Origin: an uncultured euryarchaeote
GTDB taxonomy: Archaea > Thermoplasmatota > Poseidoniia > Poseidoniales > Poseidoniaceae
Direction: 5' to 3'
Assembly (NCBI GenBank): GCA_937897005.1
Contig: CALCOQ010000208.1
Coordinates: 1-9,825 of the forward strand
DNA: 9,825 bases
Shown piece after piece: positions 1 through 7,351 of the stretch (its first letter is position 1; every line of letters begins with the position of its first letter). The translations under genes were made by a program, and so were the position numbers. Under the pieces are notes generated by a model. That model was given only the letters and a program-made list of their open reading frames with translations, searched no databases and was not told the DNA's origin.

Positions 1-167
1 CGCTGCCCTTCTGCAAATAGTTCAAACCTGATCTTACGACGACGTAATTCCTCGCACAAACGATACGCCAAACGGAAGTCGGCGGTCCTCACAAAAAGAG
101 GTTCCACAATACATCCTTCCATTGATGGCATTTCAATCTTCACCGTCAATATCGGCTGAAAATACAT
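1..167 (-). CDS. Unrecognised conserved-looking protein, N-terminal 55 residues only (runs off left edge)
   Basis: Reading the minus strand from an ATG at 167-165 gives an uninterrupted frame to the window edge. It begins MYFQPILTVKIEMPSMEGC and goes on through a basic helix around residues 33-46 (TADFRLAYRLCEELRRRK) to RFELFAEG. The alternation of a hydrophobic strand, an amphipathic basic helix and a second strand looks like a real alpha/beta domain, and the codons are not those of a shadow because no gene lies opposite. I do not recognise the family. It is divergent from the hjc-like gene, with 46 bp between the two ATGs, so both promoters must lie in or next to that gap. The frame stays open upstream to a TGA at 305-303, so an earlier start (TTG at 200-198, or GTG at 284-282 inside hjc) cannot be excluded. 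The C-terminus is outside the window. Confidence 0.65.
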   Translation of the reverse strand, partial: MYFQPILTVKIEMPSMEGCIVEPLFVRTADFRLAYRLCEELRRRKIRFELFAEGQ

Positions 168-171
168 TATA
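163..171 (+). promoter_or_regulatory. Possible TATA box for the hjc-like gene
   Basis: The A/T-rich word tacattata ends about 43 bases before the hjc ATG at 214. A transcript starting about 25-30 bases downstream would have a leader of roughly 15 bases. The word also overlaps the first codons of the divergent left-edge gene, which reflects how tight this spacer is. It is a sequence-only guess without a conserved BRE. Confidence 0.3.
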
Positions 172-213
172 CGCCCATCATCCTCATATTCTGTTGCCAA
201 TCGATGTAGCCTG

Positions 214-795
214 ATGGCAAGCTCATACGAGCGGGAACTACGGGCCGTTCTAGCAGGTAGCGAAGATGGCGTAAGAGCGGTCACGCGCTCTTGTGATGCG
301 TTTCAAACAGCCAAAGCCATGCAGGTCATCAACAGGCCCTTTCTGGTTGTAAGAGCAGCGGGGAGTGGAATGGAGGGTAGCGGCGATCTGCTGGCGTTGC
401 GCGGAGACCTGTGTTTTCCAATTGAAGTCAAAGCCAACAAACAGAGGAAGATGTACCTGTCTGGCCGCACTTGGGAGCAACACGAATCAATGCGTAACGA
501 AGGTGAACGCTGTGGCTTGATGCCCTTGTACGCACATAGACTCAAAGGAGTCAGGGGAGATTCATGGCGTATTTTCAGAGTTGAGACCAATTCTTTGAAG
601 GGTAGATTACGTATGCTCCAAAGAAAAATTCCGCCCTTGCCTCGGGCTCGTTCTGGAAGACCATTTCTTGATTGGGAACAGGGAATGCCTCTACACATGT
701 TCCTGTCATTACTTTGTAGAAACGATGAACTGCGCAGACCTACTCTGCTCGAGGACCTTGTCGACCTTCACAGCGAAACTGTAGACGCAGAATGA
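214..795 (+). CDS. hjc: Hjc-type archaeal Holliday junction resolvase with long C-terminal tail
   Basis: This is predicted to be a metal-dependent endonuclease that cuts four-way DNA junctions during recombination and fork repair. The Hjc/PD-(D/E)XK core is visible in order: an ERELRAVL helix (E6, R7), VVRAAGSG (R47), GDLLAL (D58) and PIEVKA (E71, K73), then KMYLSGRTWEQ and a last strand around residues 102-123. Classical Hjc proteins are about 120-170 residues. This one has 193, with roughly 15-20 extra residues between the first helix and the R47 strand and a basic tail of about 70 residues after residue 124 (including a PPLPRARSGRP segment) that I cannot assign. The ATG at 214 is needed to keep the E6/R7 helix. 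No Shine-Dalgarno is obvious, so a short-leader or leaderless transcript is likely. The gene is divergent from the left-edge gene and convergent with the macro-domain gene. The nuclease superfamily is fairly sure; Hjc rather than another archaeal PD-(D/E)XK enzyme is the best fit. Confidence 0.8.
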   Translation: MASSYERELRAVLAGSEDGVRAVTRSCDAFQTAKAMQVINRPFLVVRAAGSGMEGSGDLLALRGDLCFPIEVKANKQRKMYLSGRTWEQHESMRNEGERCGLMPLYAHRLKGVRGDSWRIFRVETNSLKGRLRMLQRKIPPLPRARSGRPFLDWEQGMPLHMFLSLLCRNDELRRPTLLEDLVDLHSETVDAE

Positions 796-846
796 TGGCG
801 CAGAATGAAAGGCAGAGGAAACGCAGGCTTCAGTTTCGAAGTGAAA

Positions 847-1473
847 CTACTCATTGGTGGAGTCTTGGCCTGGAAGAGTGTCTTCGGTCTCTCGGTAGAC
901 CGTCCTCATGTTGTTGATGAAATTCTTCTCCTTGACGATGATTGTGTATTCATCAATCTTGGCCTTGTCATCATTTTCAAGCCAATCAAGAAGAATCTCA
1001 AGAGTCATTCGCGCACCTTCTCTATGAGGGTAAGCGAAAACTCCCATCGAAATCGGTGGTGCAACAATGGTCTTGACCTTCTTGATTCCTTTCAATTCCA
1101 CGAAAAGAGAAGCATAGGCTTCACGGATCAATTCACGGCGAGCTTCATCCTGATTTGGACGTCGACAATCTGGCCCTACCATGTGAATGATATGCTTGAC
1201 TTGATCCTTCAATTCATATGGTTCAGTAGTGACACAGGTTGTGACAGGACATGGAGGGAGATTCTTGGTCCGCTGAACTACAGAGATATCTCTGCACTTC
1301 TGACGCAAGTCATCCCCAGCAGCCAGATGGACCAAAGCGTCAAGCCCTTCCCTCCCGGAAAGACGATTATTTGCTGGCGTGATCAGAACATCAGCATTCT
1401 GCATGTGGAGATCGCCTCCAATCACCCTTAACTTGCCATATCGGCAGGTTCTAGCCATATACAACTCAACCAT
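847..1473 (-). CDS. Macro-domain protein (ADP-ribose / ADP-ribosyl derivative binding or hydrolysis)
   Basis: A single macro domain fills most of the 208 residues. Visible signatures are VIGGDL (residues 17-22; D21 is the adenine-contacting Asp of the family), ITPANN (31-36, the Asn-containing strand), the loop and helix GLDALVHLAAG (43-53), IHMVGP (96-101) and the second binding loop PPISMGVFAYP (139-149). Macro domains bind ADP-ribose, O-acetyl-ADP-ribose or ADP-ribosylated residues, and many hydrolyse them. The first loop differs from the usual Gly-rich GGGGVDGAIH form: it reads SGREGLDALVH, so the Gly run is broken by R41-E42 and the Gly after Asp is Ala. This may change substrate or activity. 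The start is uncertain between M1 (1473) and M6 (1458), and neither has a Shine-Dalgarno. The gene is divergent from the giant surface protein (145 bp apart) and its 3' end converges with hjc (51 bp apart). A role in repair alongside Hjc is only suggested by proximity. Confidence 0.88.
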   Translation of the reverse strand: MVELYMARTCRYGKLRVIGGDLHMQNADVLITPANNRLSGREGLDALVHLAAGDDLRQKCRDISVVQRTKNLPPCPVTTCVTTEPYELKDQVKHIIHMVGPDCRRPNQDEARRELIREAYASLFVELKGIKKVKTIVAPPISMGVFAYPHREGARMTLEILLDWLENDDKAKIDEYTIIVKEKNFINNMRTVYRETEDTLPGQDSTNE

Positions 1474-1606
1474 CGTTCTGCGGAAGGAGGCTTGGGCTAC
1501 TTATCCTCATCGCCTATGACCTCTCTCTACCACTTATGCAAAGGGTGGGAAAGCGATGGAATTGAACAATCCATAATGCGAAGCCATCATGGAGGATTGA
1601 TTCTCC

Positions 1607-1611
1607 GGTGA
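1607..1611 (+). promoter_or_regulatory. Ribosome binding site fixing the GTG start of the giant protein
   Basis: GGTGA lies 7 bases before the GTG at 1619 and matches the 3' part of the archaeal GGAGGTGA Shine-Dalgarno. An in-frame TGA at 1598-1600 excludes any earlier start, and the out-of-frame ATG at 1623 opens only a short ORF. The GTG at 1619 is therefore the likely initiator. Confidence 0.6.
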
Positions 1612-1618
1612 CAATCAG

Positions 1619-4600
1619 GTGAATGGGGTGCGCGACGCTGTTGGAATCTTCATCACCCTTCCAATGCTACTTCTATGTAGTTGGGCACAAGTCATTCCTA
1701 CCCAACCACTGGTCGATCCATTTACAGAAGAGGAATATGATCCATTCATTGGATTCAGCAGTGCTGGAAGAGATGTTTGGAATGAGACTCCCTTCAATGA
1801 TATCGCTGTCTCTGGAGGATTCACCCAGACCTCGTACATGGATTACAGCGACGTAGCGGTTCTGATAAACAATGAAAGCGAAGCCAGCAGAACCATCGGT
1901 TGGGCATTCGTGACCGCTCGCAACATCAGCATGGATAATGTCCTTCTATTCGACAATGGAAGCACACCTACTGGCGAGACCATCAATCGCGACCAATTCA
2001 ACACATACTTCGTGGAGCCATTCAGAGAATGGGTGAATGAAAGCAGTCACCGTAAGAACGAGATCAATTATCTTGTGACCACGAAGGGTATCCCCTTACG
2101 GGTCAACGGTGGAAACAACAAGGTATCGTTTGACAATGAGATTGCTTTGATCGAAGGTGACCTTGAAGCAGAAGTGGACAAAGACTGGTGGACTCAGCAT
2201 TCCTACGGCCCATTCTTTGGTGATGGATACGAATCTTTCTCGAAGGGGAAACATGGCTTCTATCTCGTTACCCGTCTGACAGGATATACAGTGGAAACCG
2301 CATTGGGCCTGATAGAGAAAGCGAATGCGTCACTAGGTAGTCGCGGAAATTTCGTCCTCGACCTCGCTACCAATCGCAACGGCTCAGGTTACAAGTACTG
2401 GAATGACGACCTCTACGCTGCAAATTCAACTCTGAACGGAACGATGGATCTGCCAGTGAATTTCAACCAGAATGGTACCTTCCTGACCAATATCAGCAAT
2501 ATCATCGCATATGCTTCATGGGGCTCCAACGATGATACATGGGGTGGAAACTTCCTGCCCAATGCAGGATTCGATACCTCAGACTCTTCCTGGGATTCCG
2601 GATCAAAGTACTGGTCCAGCATGGACCCTCCGACCAACAATGGAGAGACTTTTGAATGGAATCGGCAGACTGCTGTGAAACGAAATGGAAATGCTGCGTT
2701 AGAGGGAGTTCTCACCAGGGGTATCTGCACGGCTTCTTCAGCAAGTGAAACAAATGGGTTGCTTGCAGAATATTTCGATAATGCTGGCATCACTTTCAAC
2801 ACGAGTCTGATGCCTGATCTGAGTTCACGTACACCTGACTTCATTCGTATTGAATCCGTTATCGATCAATCTGACAACCCTAGTCCGTGGACTGGCCTGG
2901 ACAATCGTTTCAAGGATTACTTCTCTGTCAGACATACTGGATATCTGACGATTCCCGAATCCGGTAACTGGAGTTTTCATCTTGGCAGCGACGATGGCTC
3001 AAAACTGTGGATTGACGGACAAGAGGTGATCGACAACAAAGGCATCCATGGCCATACAGAGTTATCTTCCAACGCATCATGGTATGATGCAGGTCAGTAT
3101 CATGTAAGGACCGAGATGTTCGAACACGGAGGTTGGGCCAGCATCGATCTCAGCTGGAGTGGGCCAAACATGAGCAAGAGCCTCATCGCCAATCAATACT
3201 GGGCCGTAGGGGACAATTATTCCATCAAGGAGAATGACCTGCTCCACCACTGGGGTTTTGACGAGAACAGTGGCACTACAGTCAGTGACTCAAAATCCTA
3301 TGCGAATCTGACCATCCAAGGAACTGCAGCAGGAAGCAACTGGGCAACTGGAGTTGCAGGTGGAGCCTACCATTTCGATGGTGTTGATGAATTCGCCAAG
3401 GTGGACGTGGATGATTGGGGTGGAAACTTCAGTATTTCCATGTGGGTGAAAACAAATAATGACAGTCAGAATCAGTATGCCTCCGCGATTGCAGTCAATG
3501 ATGTCGCAGGTGACAATTCTTCATTCCAGTTCCAGTTCAGCGGTGGTAGTAACGGAGATTGGCAGACAAGAAACAGTGGTACCTATGATTTCGGAGTCGT
3601 CGTGGCTGGAGAATGGACCAATCTAGCGATGACCTTTGAGAATGGAAGCATGAAACAATATCTGAATGGAGTTCATGTTCGTACCACGAACTTTCCCAAT
3701 AACAGCATTGACAACATCCAGTTGTACAAATTTGGAGTCAATCGGGCTGGAAACACGTACTATGAAGGGCAGATAGATGAAGTGAGTTTCTGGAATTCCA
3801 CTCTCAACAGTTCTGAAATCCTAGAAGTGAATCGCCAGATTGCCGTTGATTGCCCTGATTATAGTCAGGCCAACAATGCCACCACTCACATTGAACAGGA
3901 TTTCGAATTTGATGATGAATTGAAAGGCCATGCGTGGATCATCTATGGATACGCAATGAAGGATGGATGGTTCAATGGAGATTACCGGATAGTGGTTGAT
4001 TCTTATGCTGAGAATGGAACTCTGATGACGACCAATACCAGCAATACGAACTCATTCGCGAGTGACTGGAATTCGCGGACCATGCGTTTCCGACCGCATC
4101 ACGAAGTGGTGAATTTCTCAATTCGAATGGAAGCGCTCATCGGAGATGGAACTTACAATGGCAGCATCTATTTCGATACCATGAATCTGAGGGCAATTCG
4201 ACCTCATATGGGTTGGGTTGACGGGAGTATTGCTGAAACCGCGGTCTCAACAGGAGGCCGTTCTTTCAACTGGGGAACTGGATATGGACAATCCTTGGTT
4301 GCTGACCTGCTGGAGGATGGGGTTTCTGGGGTCAAGGGCTACGTCTACGAACCATATCTGACCGCTGTTGCATATCCCAGCGTCATGACCACCGCCTATG
4401 CCAGTGGCTATACATGGGCAGAATCAATCTACATGGCAAACCCGCAGATGAGTTGGATGGGTGTGGTGGTTGGTGACCCGAAGATGGCTGCCTTCGCTGA
4501 TATCCTACACGACGCCAACATCAGTGACGTCAGAGCCATTGGAACACCTACAAAGGGCCGAATCTCAACACTGGAGGTGCTCATTGAGAATCTGGCTCCA

Positions 4601-6844
4601 AGCATGGGTAACGGAACCATCGAGATACGGGAAAGACAAGGTAATGCGTTGGTGGGTATGGCTGAACTATCCCTCACACCGGGTGATCAAGCAGGAAGTA
4701 GAGTCATCGTCGGGATTGAGATAACACCTCAAAGGTCTGGTTACACTGAATTCGTGGTCAGGTGGGTCAATGACAGTGGATTCAACGAACGACTCCTTGA
4801 AAACAATGTGGTGATTCTCAATCTTCTGGTCAATGAACCACCTTCTGTCACCGATGCTTTCTGTCAAAGCAACATCATCTATCGAGGAAGTAGTTTCACA
4901 TGTAGCGCGGTTGTTTCCGATGATGTTGGCATTACAGCCACTGAGATTGGTTGGAGGATAAAGGGCAATGATGGAATCTGGACACAGGAAACAATGGCCT
5001 CTGCAGGTACCAGCGACAACCTGACTTGGTGGACAGGAGTCTCGATTCCAGTGAACTCAACGCTTGGATGGTTGGAACTCATCGTCGTCGCTTGGGACAC
5101 TCATGGATACAACTCAACAGAAATACGATTCAGCAACATCTCAGAGGTAGTGGATGCAATTGCGAATTGGCATGGCCCACATATCCAAGGAGTTGATGAT
5201 GACGATTGGAGCGGTATTACATCCATACCACAGGTCGGTTCAGGACTGGCAAGAGGTGAAGATTCAGAAGTGAAGGTTTGTGTACTCGATGCTGATCATG
5301 ACTCAACGACTCAGTCTCCCAACATGAGTAGCGAACTTGGAATCTTCAGCCCCGTATCTATCATACAGACCAGTACTCCCGGACTCACCTGCTATTCGTC
5401 TACCTTGAGCATTCCAATAGGAGGGAATCTAGGGCCAATCGAGGTTGGATTCACCAGCGCTGATGGTTCGTCAATCACTCGAAGCATTACACTCGGGAAC
5501 AAAGCACCACAACCTGTCATGGAACTTCGAAACTCCGATAACCAGAGTATCGATTTCGCTACTGGAGCTGTAGGAGAAGCAATCTGGGTGGAGATCGATG
5601 ATCCAGACGACCCGAACAGCAGTGCATATGGTGATTTGGTGGTGATGTGGCCAGGACATATCGATAGAATCGCATCTGTGGAGATAGAAGATGGCCAATC
5701 AGGCGTTCTGATTGAACTTCCATACCCTGTTGAATCTCTTGAACAAGGGATGATGGAGGTTGAATTATCATTACATGGGGCCCATGGTTCTCATGTAGAG
5801 GTCTCTGAATCCTGGTCTGTCTTGTTAGCCGCACCGCTGGGTCTGCACATCTCCATCTGCAACATTGAAGGAGAAATTGACGAACAGTTGATTCGCGGAC
5901 ATCAATCGATTGCCACTCTTTATGTTCAGAGTCACCGGCCTATGGCAAACTCAAATGCAGTCCTGACCCAGAGTGGATGGTCTGTTCCGGCAAGCCAATT
6001 AGAGGAAGGCGACAATCCAGGAGTGTGCCTTGATGAAATAGAGAGTGCCACCCATATGATAAGATTCAGAGTGATGGCTGATTCTTCATTCATTGAAGGC
6101 GAAGTCATTCTGACCATCACTTTCACCGATATGGATGGACTGATGGTTCAAAGAGCATTGACATTGGATGTTGATCGCTCGATTCCTACAATGAATATCA
6201 CAGCACCCGAAGAAGTCATTGTTGGAGACAGACTTGAAGTCAGTACCATCGTCAAGGACCTCGACGGAATACAAGGAACAGAATGTACATTCATCATCAA
6301 CGACAAAGAACAACGTGAAGTCTTCTCAATGAGTAAAGAGGTTCAAGTGATGGATGAACAGGAAGGGGTAGTGATATTCCAATATCCAACTCCAAAGGTC
6401 AACAGTAGCGTCAACCAACCCCCTTGGCAAGTATCTGTCTACTGTATCGATGCCGACGGAGATAGAGGTGAGGCTGCCCTCTCCCATCTTATTGCAGCCA
6501 TTCAACCACCAGAATGTGTCGTTGGTGTTGATTGCGTGGATGACGATGATGATTCCTCAAAGGAAAAAGTCTCCTCTGGTCTCAGTACTCAAAACACTAT
6601 TCTTGGAATTGGTGGGGTGATGATGATCATCATCATCGTTGTACTGTCACTGATGATGCGTCGCAGGAACGAAGAAGAGGCTTTTGATCCATGGTCCCAG
6701 AATAGAGGCTCAGAGCATACACACGATGAAGATGTGATTCAACAACATCAGAATATCCTGCAAGAACAAATGCAAGGGGAATCGGTACAAGAAGAACAAC
6801 AGATTCAAGAGGATTTCTCCGAGGTTCTAGATGATATCATCTGA
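1619..6844 (+). CDS. Giant membrane-anchored surface protein: TIGR03790-like domain interrupted by CBM-like, PA14 and LamG modules, then CARDB/Ig-like domains
   Basis: This 1,741-residue secreted protein starts with a signal peptide (hydrophobic 8-20, likely cleavage after SWA at 23). Residues 79-305 resemble the N-terminal half of TIGR03790 (DVAVLINN, PTGETINRDQFN, YLVTTKGIPLRV, ASWGSND). About 311-375 resembles the start of a CBM4/9-like jelly roll (LPNAGFD, NGNAALEG). Residues 380-516 are a PA14 domain (GLLAEYF, GSDDGSKLWIDGQEVI, ending LSWSGP) and 541-740 a LamG/concanavalin-like domain (LLHHWGFDENSG, FSISMWVKT, GQIDEVSFWN). About 758-862 resumes the CBM-like fold, and 869-962 the C-terminal half of TIGR03790 (GYVYEPYLTAVAYPS with E911-P912; VVVGDPKMAAF). 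A CARDB-like domain (968-1072), several Ig-like domains with cysteine pairs and an Asp-rich linker (1641-1645) lead to one membrane helix (1661-1680, then RRR) and a 61-residue E/Q-rich cytoplasmic tail. About 40 N-X-S/T sequons occur, all before the helix. TIGR03790 has no known function; glycan binding or surface adhesion is inferred from the inserted modules. Confidence 0.85.
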   Translation: MNGVRDAVGIFITLPMLLLCSWAQVIPTQPLVDPFTEEEYDPFIGFSSAGRDVWNETPFNDIAVSGGFTQTSYMDYSDVAVLINNESEASRTIGWAFVTARNISMDNVLLFDNGSTPTGETINRDQFNTYFVEPFREWVNESSHRKNEINYLVTTKGIPLRVNGGNNKVSFDNEIALIEGDLEAEVDKDWWTQHSYGPFFGDGYESFSKGKHGFYLVTRLTGYTVETALGLIEKANASLGSRGNFVLDLATNRNGSGYKYWNDDLYAANSTLNGTMDLPVNFNQNGTFLTNISNIIAYASWGSNDDTWGGNFLPNAGFDTSDSSWDSGSKYWSSMDPPTNNGETFEWNRQTAVKRNGNAALEGVLTRGICTASSASETNGLLAEYFDNAGITFNTSLMPDLSSRTPDFIRIESVIDQSDNPSPWTGLDNRFKDYFSVRHTGYLTIPESGNWSFHLGSDDGSKLWIDGQEVIDNKGIHGHTELSSNASWYDAGQYHVRTEMFEHGGWASIDLSWSGPNMSKSLIANQYWAVGDNYSIKENDLLHHWGFDENSGTTVSDSKSYANLTIQGTAAGSNWATGVAGGAYHFDGVDEFAKVDVDDWGGNFSISMWVKTNNDSQNQYASAIAVNDVAGDNSSFQFQFSGGSNGDWQTRNSGTYDFGVVVAGEWTNLAMTFENGSMKQYLNGVHVRTTNFPNNSIDNIQLYKFGVNRAGNTYYEGQIDEVSFWNSTLNSSEILEVNRQIAVDCPDYSQANNATTHIEQDFEFDDELKGHAWIIYGYAMKDGWFNGDYRIVVDSYAENGTLMTTNTSNTNSFASDWNSRTMRFRPHHEVVNFSIRMEALIGDGTYNGSIYFDTMNLRAIRPHMGWVDGSIAETAVSTGGRSFNWGTGYGQSLVADLLEDGVSGVKGYVYEPYLTAVAYPSVMTTAYASGYTWAESIYMANPQMSWMGVVVGDPKMAAFADILHDANISDVRAIGTPTKGRISTLEVLIENLAPSMGNGTIEIRERQGNALVGMAELSLTPGDQAGSRVIVGIEITPQRSGYTEFVVRWVNDSGFNERLLENNVVILNLLVNEPPSVTDAFCQSNIIYRGSSFTCSAVVSDDVGITATEIGWRIKGNDGIWTQETMASAGTSDNLTWWTGVSIPVNSTLGWLELIVVAWDTHGYNSTEIRFSNISEVVDAIANWHGPHIQGVDDDDWSGITSIPQVGSGLARGEDSEVKVCVLDADHDSTTQSPNMSSELGIFSPVSIIQTSTPGLTCYSSTLSIPIGGNLGPIEVGFTSADGSSITRSITLGNKAPQPVMELRNSDNQSIDFATGAVGEAIWVEIDDPDDPNSSAYGDLVVMWPGHIDRIASVEIEDGQSGVLIELPYPVESLEQGMMEVELSLHGAHGSHVEVSESWSVLLAAPLGLHISICNIEGEIDEQLIRGHQSIATLYVQSHRPMANSNAVLTQSGWSVPASQLEEGDNPGVCLDEIESATHMIRFRVMADSSFIEGEVILTITFTDMDGLMVQRALTLDVDRSIPTMNITAPEEVIVGDRLEVSTIVKDLDGIQGTECTFIINDKEQREVFSMSKEVQVMDEQEGVVIFQYPTPKVNSSVNQPPWQVSVYCIDADGDRGEAALSHLIAAIQPPECVVGVDCVDDDDDSSKEKVSSGLSTQNTILGIGGVMMIIIIVVLSLMMRRRNEEEAFDPWSQNRGSEHTHDEDVIQQHQNILQEQMQGESVQEEQQIQEDFSEVLDDII

Positions 6845-6884
6845 ACAGAAAACCACCAAAGGGTATTCATGGTGAAACGACTGC

Positions 6885-6889
6885 GGTGA
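6885..6889 (+). promoter_or_regulatory. Ribosome binding site deciding the start of the RAM-domain gene
   Basis: GGTGA ends 1 base before the ATG at 6891 but 10 bases before the ATG at 6900. The spacing favours the second ATG, giving a 77-residue protein beginning MATGYVLI. This also matches where family members usually begin, just before the first beta strand. Confidence 0.5.
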
Positions 6890-6890
6890 C

Positions 6891-7133
6891 ATGAGCAGCA
6901 TGGCCACAGGATACGTTCTCATCAATGCCAAACCCGGAATGGAATTTGAGGCTTTTCAAATAATCAAGAATCTCAATAACGTGGTCGATGCCACCATCCT
7001 GTTCGGAGACTATGACATTCTGGTCAAGATAGTGGCAGATGACATGGGCTCAATAGCCCGTACAGTGGTTGATGAGATTCGACAGGTGGAAGGAGTTTCG
7101 GACACAAAAACTCTGGCTGGTGCAGAATTCTGA
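6891..7133 (+). CDS. Stand-alone Lrp/AsnC ligand-binding (RAM) domain protein
   Basis: The 77-80 residues are just the beta-alpha-beta-beta-alpha-beta RAM domain of Lrp/AsnC regulators: GYVLINAKPGMEFEAFQII, then VVDATILFGDYDILVKIVAD (the GDYD turn is the family hallmark), the helix SIARTVVDEIRQVEGV and the final strand SDTKTL. No helix-turn-helix is present and there is no room for one upstream, so it cannot bind DNA like full-length Lrp. Such stand-alone proteins form dimers and higher oligomers that bind amino acids at subunit interfaces, and some pair with full-length Lrp proteins. The ligand cannot be told from sequence. Two ATGs (6891, 6900) are possible, and the ribosome binding site favours 6900. 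The gene starts 46 bp after the giant gene with no clear terminator between them, so co-transcription is possible although no functional link is evident. Confidence 0.85.
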   Translation: MSSMATGYVLINAKPGMEFEAFQIIKNLNNVVDATILFGDYDILVKIVADDMGSIARTVVDEIRQVEGVSDTKTLAGAEF

Positions 7134-7210
7134 TGCTCTTTCAAAGGGGCATGTTGTGAATTCGATATCATTCATTTCTACATAGTAACAAGTACACAAT
7201 GGTGGGGAAT

Positions 7211-7230
7211 ATTTTGTTATTATTTTATTC
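7211..7230 (+). terminator. T-rich tract, possible archaeal terminator of the RAM gene
   Basis: The stretch attttgttattattttattc lies about 80 bases after the RAM stop codon. It is the most T-rich segment of the 266-base spacer before the MC1 gene. Archaeal RNA polymerase can stop at oligo-T without a hairpin, and no stable stem precedes this tract. It could instead be part of an A/T-rich upstream region for MC1. Confidence 0.4.
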
Positions 7231-7351
7231 ATGATTCTATTATCCTGATGTTTCAGCTGATTCGTGAGACTGCGCATGTGTCACAGAAATAGGGGTCGAA
7301 TCGAAGCATTGGGTGCCATATGTGGCGCAGTGACACGGTTTGTTGGCGGAA

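Noticed and set aside
303..698. Minus-strand frame of 131 codons opposite hjc
   Set aside because: It lies wholly within the Hjc-like gene, whose catalytic motifs are intact. The antisense translation is low-complexity and Ser/Pro-rich.
805..1431. Plus-strand frame of 208 codons opposite the macro-domain gene
   Set aside because: It is antisense to a clear macro domain, its translation shows no recognisable motif, and its length simply reflects stop-poor codons on the opposite strand.
1667..1681. LLLC near the N-terminus of the giant protein as a lipobox
   Set aside because: The residue before Cys is Leu rather than Gly/Ala/Ser, and SWA just after gives a better signal peptidase I site.
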